Origin: Cohnella mopanensis
GTDB lineage: Bacteria > Bacillota > Bacilli > Paenibacillales > Paenibacillaceae
Assembly: GCF_022352055.1 (NCBI RefSeq)
Contig: NZ_JAKRWM010000010.1
Coordinates: 364,946-428,945 of the forward strand
Direction of reading: 5' to 3'
DNA: 64,000 nt
Part shown: one piece after another, positions 48,133-57,320 of the stretch
How positions within the stretch are numbered: position 1 is the first letter of the stretch
How the letters are laid out: each line of letters begins with the position of its first letter
The notes under the pieces: model-generated
Seen by the model: the letters and a program-made list of their open reading frames with translations, nothing else
Database searches by the model: none
What the model was told of the DNA's origin: nothing
Translations under genes and position numbers: made by a program

Positions 48133-49131
48133 CTAAACGGCTTTACGTTTGAACAACAGATACATAAAAAAGGGTGCTCCCACTCCTGCCGTGAAGATTC
48201 CCGCCGGAATATCGAGCGGTTGAAAAAGCGTTCTTCCAGCCAAATCTGCCAACAGTAAAATTATTGCGCCTATAAACGCAGAAACCGGTATGAGTATAGG
48301 ATAGGATTGGCCTGCAAGTTTCCTAGCAATATGCGGTGCTAATAACCCAATGAACGATAGGGTTCCCGCTATCCCCACCGCAGCCCCGGCTAACGCGACG
48401 CAAATGAACAAGATCGCCATGCGACTAAGCTGAAGCCGAACTCCCAGCCCAATAGCCGCTTCTTCTCCCAACGATTGAACATTCAAATCTTTCGCAAACA
48501 CCATGGATAAAGGAATGAACACGGCGATCCATGGCCAAAGAGCTTGGATGTACGTCCAATTCGTTCCATAGATACTTCCTGTCATCCAGTTCAGTACTTG
48601 CGCCGTTAGATATGCGGGTCCGCTAATGAGCAAGAAAAGCGTAAGCGCGCCCATCGCGGTCGATATCCCCAGACCGATAAGCACAAGCCTGAAGGGGGAT
48701 ATCCCTTTTTTCCAAGCGAGCGCATAATTAGTAAAGGCAACGATGAATGCGCCACAGATCGCGATTACCGGAACCCAATGAATACTATATCCCGTAAATA
48801 GGGTCATGAAGGCGACCACCGCAACCGAAGCTCCTCCAGTCACTCCCAGTAAATCCGGTGATCCTAGCGGATTGCGAATGACCCCTTGAAGTAAAGCGCC
48901 GGATACCGCCAATGCAGCGCCGATTAATAGGGCTGCCACGATTCGCGGCAATCGGAACTGCATGACGATTAAGTCGCTGCTCTCACCGTTGTTACCCACG
49001 AGCGACAGGAAAACTTCCTTGATCGGGATACGCACTCCGCCTATGGATAGACATAAAAAAGATAAAGCAGCCAGGAGAAGAGAGAGCGAGCTTAGGATTA
49101 CGATAGATTTTGCCGTACTATACTTAAGCAT
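48133..49131 (-). CDS. FecCD-type iron-siderophore permease (second subunit)
   Basis: Membrane permease of 332 residues and about ten helices. Family motifs are RLPRIVAALLIGAALAVSGALLQGVIRNPL, of which RLPRIVAAL and GAALAVSGALLQ are the telling parts, and FIGLLAPHIARKLAG near the C-terminus. The ATG at 49131 follows GAAGGAGGAGAC and overlaps the stop of the first permease by 8 bp; the longer ORF is rejected. It imports an iron-siderophore complex together with the neighbouring permease and binding protein. The ATPase gene (FhuC/YusV type) is not in the window. Confidence 0.93.
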   Translation of the reverse strand: MLKYSTAKSIVILSSLSLLLAALSFLCLSIGGVRIPIKEVFLSLVGNNGESSDLIVMQFRLPRIVAALLIGAALAVSGALLQGVIRNPLGSPDLLGVTGGASVAVVAFMTLFTGYSIHWVPVIAICGAFIVAFTNYALAWKKGISPFRLVLIGLGISTAMGALTLFLLISGPAYLTAQVLNWMTGSIYGTNWTYIQALWPWIAVFIPLSMVFAKDLNVQSLGEEAAIGLGVRLQLSRMAILFICVALAGAAVGIAGTLSFIGLLAPHIARKLAGQSYPILIPVSAFIGAIILLLADLAGRTLFQPLDIPAGIFTAGVGAPFFMYLLFKRKAV

Positions 49132-50134
49132 GTCTCCTCCTTCTCGCCACATAAATCAAGAATGGGACGCCAATCAGAGCTGTCGTGACGCCTACGGGAA
49201 CTTCCTTCGGCATAAGGACGAACCGAGATACGATATCCGCTATCACAAGCAGCACCGCACCTGAAAGAGCGCAATAGGGCAGCAACCAGCGATGATCGTT
49301 CCCGACAATGGATCTGCAAAGATGCGGAACGATAAGTCCGACAAAAGCGATGGGACCGGCCGCAGACACAGCGCTGCCAGCAAGCAGAACGACGGCAAGC
49401 GCCGACAGCATTCGCACGAGCATCATGCGCTGCCCCAAGCTCTTGGCACTGTCATCTCCCAGTGCCATTACGTTCAATGATCCCGATAGAAGTAACGCAA
49501 TGAGCAAGCCTATGGCCAAATACGGAGCAACGATCACGAGATGATCCAATTTCCTTCCGGACACGGAGCCGACCATCCAGAACAAAGCGGAATCTAGCGA
49601 ATCCTTATTAATGAGGATTATTCCGGATGTAATAGAGGAAGCGAATGCGGCAACGGAAGCCCCGGCTAGCGTAAGCTTTATCGAGTCAAATCCCCCTGTT
49701 CCTTGAACGCCCAACGTAAACACGAATAATGAGGTAATCGCCGCTCCTGCGAAAGCGATCCAGATCATGCCGCTCATCGTAAGCGATGAACCGTATGCAG
49801 CCAGTCCGATCACGATAAATAGCACCGCTCCCGAATTAATTCCGAATAAGGATGGCGAAGCTAACGGATTCTTCGTCAATACTTGCATGATCGCACCTGC
49901 GATAGCGAGGCTAGCTCCTACCGCTGCGGCGATTAGCGCTCGGGGTACGCGCGTGGTCGTAATAATAAGGTGTTCATTGGAACCATCAAAATGACGATAA
50001 GCTTGCCATAAGTCGTTTATATCGAATCGATGAAGTCCGAATAAGATACTGATTACCATGCTGATAAGCAGCAAAATGACGCCGAATGCCAGACCATACA
50101 GCTTCCGCCTGCGGTTTTCCATCCCTAATGCCAT
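49124..50134 (-). CDS. FecCD-type iron-siderophore permease (first subunit)
   Basis: Membrane permease of 336 residues with the same family motifs (TRVPRALIAAAVGASLAIAG, FVGLIVPHLCRSIVG). AAGGAGGAG precedes the ATG. It lies 84 bp downstream of the binding-protein gene with a hairpin in the gap, so expression may be lower than that of the binding protein. Confidence 0.93.
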   Translation of the reverse strand: MALGMENRRRKLYGLAFGVILLLISMVISILFGLHRFDINDLWQAYRHFDGSNEHLIITTTRVPRALIAAAVGASLAIAGAIMQVLTKNPLASPSLFGINSGAVLFIVIGLAAYGSSLTMSGMIWIAFAGAAITSLFVFTLGVQGTGGFDSIKLTLAGASVAAFASSITSGIILINKDSLDSALFWMVGSVSGRKLDHLVIVAPYLAIGLLIALLLSGSLNVMALGDDSAKSLGQRMMLVRMLSALAVVLLAGSAVSAAGPIAFVGLIVPHLCRSIVGNDHRWLLPYCALSGAVLLVIADIVSRFVLMPKEVPVGVTTALIGVPFLIYVARRRRHA

Positions 50135-50166
50135 ATTCTTCTCCTCCTTGCCGCTGAAATCATAAA

Positions 50167-50200
50167 CAAGCTGACGTCTGTTGTTAGTGACGTCAGCTTG
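50167..50200 (-). terminator. Hairpin between binding protein and permease genes
   Basis: Stem of about 13 bp (CAAGCTGACGTC with GACGTCAGCTTG) without a strong T run. It is probably a partial terminator or an mRNA-stabilising processing end. Confidence 0.65.
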
Positions 50201-50218
50201 CGGATGAACTAAGCGAGT

Positions 50219-51241
50219 CTACTCCACTTCGAAATAGGAAACGAGTTCATCCAGAAGTAAATTCGCTGCTTTATAACCGCCGGCAGAATTCCAAACTGCT
50301 TCATCGACTTTTACGACCTTGTTGTTTTTGGATACGTTCAAATTTTTGAATAAAGGATCGTTCATCCATTCATCCACTACCTTGGACGCATCTGTCTTGC
50401 CTGCGGCTTCCGTTACGAAGTAGAAGAGTACGTCTCCATCCATGCTAGGAATCGTTTCTTTGGTCATAACCTCGATAAAGGAATCCTTATCCTGCGAAGC
50501 AGGACGAGCAAATCCCAGTTGGCTCAATAATACTCCGGAGAAGGTTTGCTTCTGGTATATTCGTACTTGCGATGCGGAGAAGCGCGCAACCGATACTTGA
50601 GTAGCGGCTTTGTCTCCAAGCTTGGCTTTGACGTCCGAAACGCGTTTGTCAAAGGCGGCCATCGCCTTCTCGCCCTCTTCTTTCTTATTCACTGCTTCCA
50701 TGTAAAGCTTGAAGTTGATTTTCCAGTCCCCGCCTAAATCTTCGGCGAATACGGTAGGTGCAATCTGCTTCAATTGCTCATATACTTTTTCCTGTCTGAC
50801 TTTATTCCCGATAATCAGATCGGGCTTTAGGCTGGCGATAAGTTCTATATTCGGTTGCAATTCATCGCCAACGACGGCGACATCCTGCATCTCATCTTTA
50901 ATATGATCGTACCATGGCTCGCCAATCCACGACTGGACTGCGCCAACTGGCTTGATCCCGACCGCCAGCAAAGCCTCGGTTCCTTCGTTAGTGAGAATAA
51001 CGACGCGTTCAGGCGTGCCTGTAAGAGTTTCTTCTCCCATCGCATGCTTAATGATGCGAGGCGCTTCGGTTTCGGAGGATGGAGTAGCCGACTGAGCCGG
51101 CGTCGTCACATTGTTGCTCGGTGATGCTGCCCCCCCGTTAGAGGCATTCGAATTTGTCGAACCTGACGCGCATGCGCTCAGCATTAAAGCGAGGCAAAGG
51201 ACCATGGTTGCCGCCATAGATGGTTTGGATCTTCTGAACAT
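50219..51241 (-). CDS. Iron-siderophore ABC transporter substrate-binding lipoprotein
   Basis: Extracellular lipoprotein of 340 residues. The signal peptide MFRRSKPSMAATMVLCLALM ends in lipobox LSAC with Cys24, then a Ser/Asn/Ala-rich tether. The body is a FecB/FeuA-type binding fold (PERVVILTNEGTEALLAVGI, LKPDLIIGNKVRQEKVYEQL). ATG 51241 follows GGAGAAGGAG, and a perfect Fur box lies 25 bp upstream, so it has its own iron-repressed promoter. In the same frame the sequence is open through the upstream AraC-type gene with no stop, so a read-through fusion is possible. Confidence 0.93.
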   Translation of the reverse strand: MFRRSKPSMAATMVLCLALMLSACASGSTNSNASNGGAASPSNNVTTPAQSATPSSETEAPRIIKHAMGEETLTGTPERVVILTNEGTEALLAVGIKPVGAVQSWIGEPWYDHIKDEMQDVAVVGDELQPNIELIASLKPDLIIGNKVRQEKVYEQLKQIAPTVFAEDLGGDWKINFKLYMEAVNKKEEGEKAMAAFDKRVSDVKAKLGDKAATQVSVARFSASQVRIYQKQTFSGVLLSQLGFARPASQDKDSFIEVMTKETIPSMDGDVLFYFVTEAAGKTDASKVVDEWMNDPLFKNLNVSKNNKVVKVDEAVWNSAGGYKAANLLLDELVSYFEVE

Positions 51242-52198
51242 AGGTAAATCTCCTTCTCCATTGTATTGATAATGATTATCATCGTCATTAACAATATAAC
51301 GTCGAAGTTTTCTTACAACAATAGGATATCTCGACATGTAGGATGGATTATATCGACTTGTACTCCTTGCGTTGGCTTTCTCTTTGAAGCTTGTCGGGGA
51401 GACACCCTCAACTTTCTTGAAGATGCGGCTAAAATAATAGCTGTCGGAATATCCGACGTTCTCTGCGATTTCTTTTAAAGTAAGCTCCGTATTGCGCAGA
51501 AGTTCCTTCGCTCTATCCATGCGGACGCGAATTAAATAATCGATCGGACTCGTATTCTTCCGACTCTTGAACATCCTCAGAAACTGTCTGGAATTGCACT
51601 CCAGCATCTCGACCAGAGATTCGAGCGTCACATGCTCGCTGTAATGTTCGTGGATATAGCGAACGGCTTGCATCACCAAATCCGGCTTGATAGAATTGAC
51701 ACCCTGATGATGCAATTGTCCCAATAGCTCATGCACGAATTGATAGAACAACGTCTTGACGTTCAATTTCGCGAGCGGATCCGATCGTTGCCACTCTTTA
51801 TCCATTGCCTCGGCTTTGTCAAACAAGAAGATCGGATAATGCGGAGTAAAGTGATAGTACATTTGAAACGGATTCTCTTTGTCCATAAGCCTCAAGAGCT
51901 CTTGACGGCACGGCAATGGCATTGTCGCTTTATATAGAATCATATAGTACTCAAGAATCTCTTCAGCGGTAATATCTAGGCATAGTCCTTTACCGCCATG
52001 CAGCACATCGAAACGATTGATACGAATAGGCGTCCCATCCAACCGTACATGCGCGCTGCCGCGTTTAATATAAAGAAATGCGCTGGACGGTAATGGATAG
52101 GAGCGCAATTGCTCCCCATGCCCCATGATCGAGTGACGTATATCCATAACCCGAATCGAGACGTGATTCCACAGCATGATTTGGTCGCTCAATTTCAC
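51242..52198 (-). CDS. AraC-type regulator fused in frame to the siderophore-binding gene
   Basis: The frame opens with GTG at 52198 and reads 319 codons to the lipoprotein start without a stop. Residues 1-170 form a cupin-like sensor (FLYIKRGSAHVRLDG), and about 175-275 an AraC helix-turn-helix (VTLESLVEMLECNSRQFLRM, VGYSDSYYFSRIFKKVEGVS). Residues after 280 (ARSTSRYNPSYMSRYP onward) have no domain and are encoded by the Fur box and ribosome site of the next gene. Bacillus Btr (YbbB) is a natural AraC/siderophore-binding fusion, but it lacks a signal peptide. Here either the true stop was lost or a 659-residue product is made. It probably activates siderophore uptake. Confidence 0.82.
51267..51281. 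promoter_or_regulatory. Fur box upstream of the siderophore-binding lipoprotein
   Basis: TGATAATGATTATCA is a perfect 7-1-7 inverted repeat, matching the Bacillus Fur consensus. It lies just upstream of the lipoprotein ribosome site, inside the open AraC frame. Confidence 0.93.
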
Positions 52199-52287
52199 CG
52201 AAATCTATCCTTTCCTTCTTAACGCATTCAGCAGACTAACGGCATCTTCTATTTTCTCCGATTGTTTCAACCCTTCACCTTTCTAAT

Positions 52288-52302
52288 TGAGAGTGATTAT
52301 CA
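52288..52302. promoter_or_regulatory. Fur-like box upstream of the AraC-type gene
   Basis: TGAGAGTGATTATCA has one perfect Fur half-site (ATTATCA) and a degenerate partner. It lies 90 bp before the GTG start, so the regulator itself is probably iron-repressed. Confidence 0.6.
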
Positions 52303-52317
52303 ATTAGAAGTATAAAC

Positions 52318-52351
52318 CAAAAAAGAAAGCCCATCAATAAGATGAGCTTTC
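52318..52351 (-). terminator. Terminator after the VanZ-like gene
   Basis: Hairpin GAAAGCCCATC/GATGAGCTTTC with a 5-nt loop and six T residues on the minus strand. Confidence 0.85.
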
Positions 52352-52391
52352 CGTATGATCCAACTACCAATAACGTCATATAATTATGGAC

Positions 52392-52862
52392 TTATTTATT
52401 ACTTATGATTTTATATATACCGTATCCAAGTACGCCGCCAGCCGTATTCAGAATGAGATCGTCCACGTCGAAGCTGCCCATCGAGAAGATGATTTGCGCG
52501 CATTCCAGGCTTAAACTCATCCCTAGCGAACAAAACAAAACGCCTACGAATTTACGTTTGGCCATCCCCCCGACGAATAATCCGAAGGGTAAAAATATCG
52601 CGATATTTCCGAAGAGATTAAGTTGATCATGCGGATTCGATAGCCTATTCATGTTTTGGCTGATCGATTTGAACGGGGTGAAATTGGCCATACTTAATCG
52701 ATTCTCGATTTGGCCGGGATTCTCAATAACCCTTTGAAGCTGAGATCCAAGGAAAGAAATATCGACCGTGCCGAATTTAAAGAGTATGACTTTGACCAAT
52801 CCATATAAATAACCGACGAATAATGCCGTTAGAACGACAAACCAAATATCCCGCTTCTTCAA
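52392..52862 (-). CDS. VanZ family membrane protein
   Basis: Protein of 156 residues with about four membrane helices. VanZ-like elements are NLFGNIAIFLPFGLFVGG, SLGMSLSLECAQIIF, and the conserved DVDDLILNTAGGVLGYGIY. VanZ of Tn1546 gives low-level teicoplanin resistance by an unclear route; chromosomal homologues are widespread in Firmicutes and mostly uncharacterised. Here it follows a VanR/VanS-like pair by 88 bp on the same strand. Confidence 0.9.
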   Translation of the reverse strand: MKKRDIWFVVLTALFVGYLYGLVKVILFKFGTVDISFLGSQLQRVIENPGQIENRLSMANFTPFKSISQNMNRLSNPHDQLNLFGNIAIFLPFGLFVGGMAKRKFVGVLFCSLGMSLSLECAQIIFSMGSFDVDDLILNTAGGVLGYGIYKIISNK

Positions 52863-52950
52863 CGTCAGCCTCTCCCTTACCTTATGTACTTCTAGGTTAG
52901 AGAAATTAGATTAATAAAGAAGTGGGATAAACTTTAAGTTTTTATAAATA

Positions 52951-54045
52951 TCATGACTGAATAGGCAAGCGAACTTCAAAGCTCGTCCGGGTTAAGCTGC
53001 TTTCGGCCGTTATCGTTCCGCCATGTTGCTCCACGATGTTTTTAGCGATAAACAATCCTAGACCGGTGCTGCCTCCTTGGTGGGTTCGCGCCTGATCTCC
53101 GGTGTAAAACATATCGAAGAGATACGGCAGCTCTTCCTCCGGAATGAGATGTCCATAATTAACGACCTGCACAACTACGGCTTCAGTCTCAAGTTTACCT
53201 GCAATATCGACGAATTGCCCATCCTTGCCGTATCGAGCGGCGTTGGACAGAAGATTCTCGAAGACGCGGGCGAGCAACGCTCCATCTCCTGTCACCATCG
53301 TACGAGGGGGAATGTTTAATCTGGCTACTAAACCGTTGCTCTCCATTATCGGATAAAGCTCTTCGACTAATTGATGAAGGAGCTCGCTGAGATCAAGCGG
53401 TTTTTTGTCGACGGGAAGCATACCGTAATTCATTTTGGTAATTTCGAACAGTTCTTCGATCAGGTGCTCCAATCGCCGGGATTTCGTATAAGCAATCGTC
53501 GTATAGTGCCTCGCTTGTTCAACCGTTAATTGATCGTGTTTCAAAATGAAATCCAAATATCCCAATACGGAAGTAAGCGGCGTGCGCAAATCGTGCGCCA
53601 AGTTCAATACCAGTTGATCTTTGCTGCTCTCCGCGAAATCCCCCCGTTCCACGGCACTTCTTAATTTCTCTCCGGCACGGTTGATATCTTCCGCAATGGA
53701 ATCGAACTCATCGCCCGAGTCCAGCTTCACGCGGGCCGTAAAATCGCCATTGGCCAGGCGATGAATACCTTGGGAAATTTTATCGAAATAGGAAACGTAC
53801 GGTCTGGTCAGCAAATAGAAAAACAAGATCGCTAGCGGCACGAACACGATCATAAAAAAGTTGACGTCCCCGACGTTATTCATGATAAAGCGCAAACGAA
53901 CGATGGCATCTTCCGCTCGGACATGCTCATGATAATAGATCTGAAGGCCTTTATAGAGCATGTAGGTCAGAATTCCGGACAGGAGCATACTTTGTCCGAA
54001 CAGCAGCAGCATTTTCGACCGAAAGCTGTGTCTGCGCTTAAGCAT
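52951..54045 (-). CDS. Sensor histidine kinase (VanS-like)
   Basis: Kinase of 364 residues with two membrane helices near 10-32 and 62-80, a short external loop, HAMP (about 80-135), the H-box LAHDLRTPLTSVLGY with His151, and ATPase motifs (ENLLSNAARYG, GSTGLGLFIAKNIVEQHGG). The short sensor loop fits VanS or PhoR-like cell-envelope kinases. It overlaps its regulator gene by 8 bp. Confidence 0.92.
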   Translation of the reverse strand: MLKRRHSFRSKMLLLFGQSMLLSGILTYMLYKGLQIYYHEHVRAEDAIVRLRFIMNNVGDVNFFMIVFVPLAILFFYLLTRPYVSYFDKISQGIHRLANGDFTARVKLDSGDEFDSIAEDINRAGEKLRSAVERGDFAESSKDQLVLNLAHDLRTPLTSVLGYLDFILKHDQLTVEQARHYTTIAYTKSRRLEHLIEELFEITKMNYGMLPVDKKPLDLSELLHQLVEELYPIMESNGLVARLNIPPRTMVTGDGALLARVFENLLSNAARYGKDGQFVDIAGKLETEAVVVQVVNYGHLIPEEELPYLFDMFYTGDQARTHQGGSTGLGLFIAKNIVEQHGGTITAESSLTRTSFEVRLPIQS

Positions 54046-54727
54046 TGAACGCGTACCCTACTCCCCATATCGTTTTAATATACTTGTCCTTATCCTCCCC
54101 AAGCTTCTTCCGAAGCGTTCGGATATGTACCATAACCGTATTCCCGCTTTCGTAGTAAGCGTCGCCCCATACCTGCTGAAAAATATTATCCGCGCTATAC
54201 ACCTTGTTGGGGTGGCTAGCCAACAAATATAAAATGTCGAATTCCTTAGGCGTCAGGACGATGGGATTACCGAATAGCGTTACCGTGCGATTATCCGGAT
54301 CTACAATCAGTCCCCCCACTTCCAGAAGAGATTTGTTCTCGGGCGAAGGCTGGTTCAGAAGCATCGAACGGCGAAGCTGGGCCTTCACCCTGGCTACCAG
54401 CTCCAGCGGGTTAAACGGCTTGGTCATATAATCGTCGGCGCCCATGATGAGTCCGGTTATTTTATCCAAATCCGACGCCTTCGCGCTCAAAAAAATGATC
54501 GGCACCCGATAGTGCTCCCGAATTTGTCGTGTCGCTTCATGTCCATCCAGCTCGGGCATCATAATATCCAAGATCGCCAGATCGATCGAATGGGCTTGAA
54601 ACGCCTGTACTGCAGCTTTCCCGTCGAATACCTTGATGGCATGGTAGCCTTCCTTCTCGATATTCATCGCGATCAAATCCGCTATTTCCGGTTCGTCATC
54701 CGCGATCAAGATGGTAATTCGTTTCAT
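54038..54727 (-). CDS. OmpR family response regulator (VanR-like)
   Basis: Regulator of 229 residues. The receiver has ILIADDEPE and phospho-acceptor Asp54 (LAILDIMMPELDG), with DYMTKPF. The winged helix ends MVHIRTLRKKLGE and IKTIWGVGYAF. Its ATG lies 14 bp after the MocR stop, so it may share that transcript, then continue to the kinase and perhaps VanZ. Confidence 0.94.
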   Translation of the reverse strand: MKRITILIADDEPEIADLIAMNIEKEGYHAIKVFDGKAAVQAFQAHSIDLAILDIMMPELDGHEATRQIREHYRVPIIFLSAKASDLDKITGLIMGADDYMTKPFNPLELVARVKAQLRRSMLLNQPSPENKSLLEVGGLIVDPDNRTVTLFGNPIVLTPKEFDILYLLASHPNKVYSADNIFQQVWGDAYYESGNTVMVHIRTLRKKLGEDKDKYIKTIWGVGYAFNA

Positions 54728-54741
54728 TTCATACCGCTCCT

Positions 54742-56091
54742 CTATTCGATACTTTCCCGCCCGACTTCCTCAACGATCGCCTTAACTCCTGCCTTAATCT
54801 GTTCCGGCTGCGCCTTTGAAATGCTGATACGCAGAAATTTCTCCCGCTCCAAGTAATCCGCAAAATAAAATCCCTTACCGGATGCGACAGTGATATCCCT
54901 TGATGCAAGACGTTTCGTCAGGCGTTCTAAGTTAACCGTTGGCGAAAGCTTGAACTGCATATAGATGCCCGAGCTAACGTTAGATACTTCGATTAACCCG
55001 ACTTCATTATATTGCTGAATGGCCTCGTTCAAGGCACGTATTCTCGCCGCGTATTCGCTGCTTATTTTGCGCTTGTGCCGCTCGTACATGCCATTCTTGA
55101 TATAAATTTCGAGTGCGGCTTGAGAGAGTAATGACGTATCTGAGCTTCTTCTGCGAGATAGGAACGTCTTCAACAAGCGTTCCGGAAGCACGACGGCACC
55201 CAGCCTCAAACCGGGGAATATGATTTTGGAAAAACTTTTCAAATAGACGACATGCGATGTTTCGCTATAGGAATGAATGGGGTCGAAGCCCGTTTCCTCA
55301 CCCAAGTCGGCCATATAATCGTCCTCGATGACGTATACGTCATATTTGCTGGCTAATTTGGAGATCGCTTTCCTCTCAGCCGCGCTATACGATGTACCTA
55401 GCGGATTGTGGTATCTCGACATCGTGTAGAAAAATTTAATGTCCCCGTTTTTGAACGTCATTTCCAATTCCCGCAAATCGATCCCTTTCGCCGTTCGGGC
55501 GATTCCGCACACCGGAATGCCTTCCGCCTCGAGAAATCTCAAGTAGATGTCGTAACTGGGCTGTTCGACCAAGATGACCGATTTTCCGTTCGGAAACGGC
55601 ATTTTCGCCAAAATCTCCAACGCCTGCTGCACGCCGGATGTAACCACAATCCGTTCTGCATGGGTAAATACTTGATCTCCAGCCAAATGGGACACAAGCG
55701 TATAACGCAGCTTCTCCAGCCCTTTCGGATCGCCATAGGTGAACAAGTGGTATTTATAGGTATCAATCGCTTTGTTTAAACAATGTTGAAAATCCAAATA
55801 CGGAAACAAATCGATATCCGGCAACGCCGAAGCAAAATCGATGATCTTGTTCTCCGTGTCAGCTGGCCGATCTCCCGGTTTGTCGACTATATAATAGCCG
55901 CTTTGCGATATCGAATAGATCTCATGGCGCTGCTCCAATTCCACATAGGCACGTACGACAGTGCTAATGCTGCATCCGTAAATCTTCGCTGCATCGCGGA
56001 CGGATGGCAGCTTCTGGCCTGATCGATATTGGCCCTCCCTAATTTTGTGCTCTATGTCGGATAGGATAGTCAAATATTTTTTCATGCGCAC
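54742..56091 (-). CDS. MocR/GntR family regulator with aminotransferase domain
   Basis: A 449-residue fusion of an N-terminal GntR winged helix (GQYRSGQKLPSVRDAAKIYG, SISTVVRAYVELEQ) and a fold-type I PLP-dependent aminotransferase-like domain. The PLP lysine lies in VVYLKSFSKIIFPGLRLG, and the aspartate region in VYVIEDDYMADLG. Such proteins are transcription factors rather than enzymes in most cases. It is divergent from an EamA transporter gene, with a perfect 18-bp palindrome between them, so it probably controls that transporter. Its effector may be an amino acid or an amine-vitamin compound. Confidence 0.93.
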   Translation of the reverse strand: MRMKKYLTILSDIEHKIREGQYRSGQKLPSVRDAAKIYGCSISTVVRAYVELEQRHEIYSISQSGYYIVDKPGDRPADTENKIIDFASALPDIDLFPYLDFQHCLNKAIDTYKYHLFTYGDPKGLEKLRYTLVSHLAGDQVFTHAERIVVTSGVQQALEILAKMPFPNGKSVILVEQPSYDIYLRFLEAEGIPVCGIARTAKGIDLRELEMTFKNGDIKFFYTMSRYHNPLGTSYSAAERKAISKLASKYDVYVIEDDYMADLGEETGFDPIHSYSETSHVVYLKSFSKIIFPGLRLGAVVLPERLLKTFLSRRRSSDTSLLSQAALEIYIKNGMYERHKRKISSEYAARIRALNEAIQQYNEVGLIEVSNVSSGIYMQFKLSPTVNLERLTKRLASRDITVASGKGFYFADYLEREKFLRISISKAQPEQIKAGVKAIVEEVGRESIE

Positions 56092-56127
56092 CTCTTTTCC
56101 TCACAATTGATTATACATGAACGATTC

Positions 56128-56145
56128 AACTGTATCGATACAGTT
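56128..56145. promoter_or_regulatory. Perfect palindrome, predicted MocR operator
   Basis: AACTGTATCGATACAGTT is an exact 18-bp inverted repeat in the divergent region between the MocR and EamA genes. Confidence 0.7.
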
Positions 56146-56253
56146 CTCACAATCGGATATTGTTGAAACAACGATATCGTCCTATCCTTGCTATAGAACG
56201 GAATGAGGTTCGCCATACGCGTACCCTACTTCCAAAGTGAGGAGATAACCGCC

Positions 56254-57183
56254 ATGAACCAAAAGGGACTAACACTTGCCTATTTATCCGCAATATTGAA
56301 CGCGGTCATCGTAGGCTTCTCGTTTTTGTTTACGAAGATCGCGCTCGAACACGCCAGCCCCATTGATACACTTATGTACCGATTTGCCCTTTCGTTCGCC
56401 GTTATGTCGATTCCGGTGGTGCTCGGTCGCATTCGTCTGAACTACCGCGGCAAGCCTATATTGCTGGCGTTATTGCTAGCTACGATGTACCCTCTCGGTT
56501 TTTTTACTTTTCAAATATTCGGGCTGCAGCAAGCCACCTCTTCGGAGGGAGGGATCTTGTTCGCCTTTACGCCAATAATGACGATGCTGCTGGCATCCTT
56601 ATTTTTGAAGGAAACGACAACTCATCTGCAGAAGCTATCGATCTTCCTGTCGGTATTCGGCGTTGTGTTTATTTTCACGATGAAGGGCAGCAACATCGAA
56701 TTGTCGAATATGACGGGGATTATGCTGCTGATTTTGTCTTGTTTGGCCTTTGCCGGGTACAGCATATTAGCGCGTTCGCTCATGAAATCCTTCAGCTCGG
56801 TCGAGATCAGTTATCTGATGCTTGGAATCGGCTTCGTTACCTTTCTAGTTGCATCTCTTACCGATCATGCTGCCGACGGTACGTTTGATCGTCTGCTCGA
56901 GCCGCTCGGCAGCGGAACGTTTATCGCCTCGATCGGTTATCTAGGTGTGTTATCCTCGCTTCTGACGGCGCTAGCGGCTAATTACTCTTTGTCCAAATTA
57001 GAAGCTTCCAAAGTGAGCGTATTCAGCAATCTGTCGACTATCGTCTCTATCCTCGCGGGGGTCATCGTTCTCGGCGAAGAAATGACGATATATGCTGTCA
57101 TCGGCTCGGCGATGATTATAGCGGGGGTAGTCGGAACTAACCTTTTGGGGCGACCTCTCAAAAGAAAAACGTCTAAATCGTAA
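56254..57183 (+). CDS. EamA/DMT family transporter
   Basis: Ten-helix membrane permease of 309 residues. The ATG at 56254 follows GAGGAG; the longer frame is rejected. Two EamA repeats are visible: the first begins YLSAILNAVIVGFSFLFTK, with QATSSEGGILFAFTPIMTML, and the second GYSILARSLMKSF to SIVSILAGVIVLGEEMTIYA. An amino acid or metabolite exporter is likely. Control by the divergent MocR regulator is inferred. Confidence 0.92.
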   Translation: MNQKGLTLAYLSAILNAVIVGFSFLFTKIALEHASPIDTLMYRFALSFAVMSIPVVLGRIRLNYRGKPILLALLLATMYPLGFFTFQIFGLQQATSSEGGILFAFTPIMTMLLASLFLKETTTHLQKLSIFLSVFGVVFIFTMKGSNIELSNMTGIMLLILSCLAFAGYSILARSLMKSFSSVEISYLMLGIGFVTFLVASLTDHAADGTFDRLLEPLGSGTFIASIGYLGVLSSLLTALAANYSLSKLEASKVSVFSNLSTIVSILAGVIVLGEEMTIYAVIGSAMIIAGVVGTNLLGRPLKRKTSKS

Positions 57184-57190
57184 CGAGTGA

Positions 57191-57214
57191 AAAAGCCACC
57201 TAAAAGGTGGCTTT
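57191..57214. terminator. Hairpin terminator after the EamA gene
   Basis: AAAAGCCACC-TAAAA-GGTGGCTTT is a compact stem with A and T flanks, 8 bp after the stop. Confidence 0.85.
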
Positions 57215-57320
57215 CCGGTTGATTTTCAGTTCGAACGTGATCGGATCGCTATAAGTAGAAAGTGGCAGCTGTTCATTTAGGTCTGTCTTACGCCGGAGCA
57301 ACAGATTTATCGCTCTCGCA

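Noticed and set aside
49132..49152. Longer start for the second FecCD permease
   Set aside because: The first seven codons lie within the preceding gene and contain the GAAGGAGGAGAC ribosome site of the shorter start.
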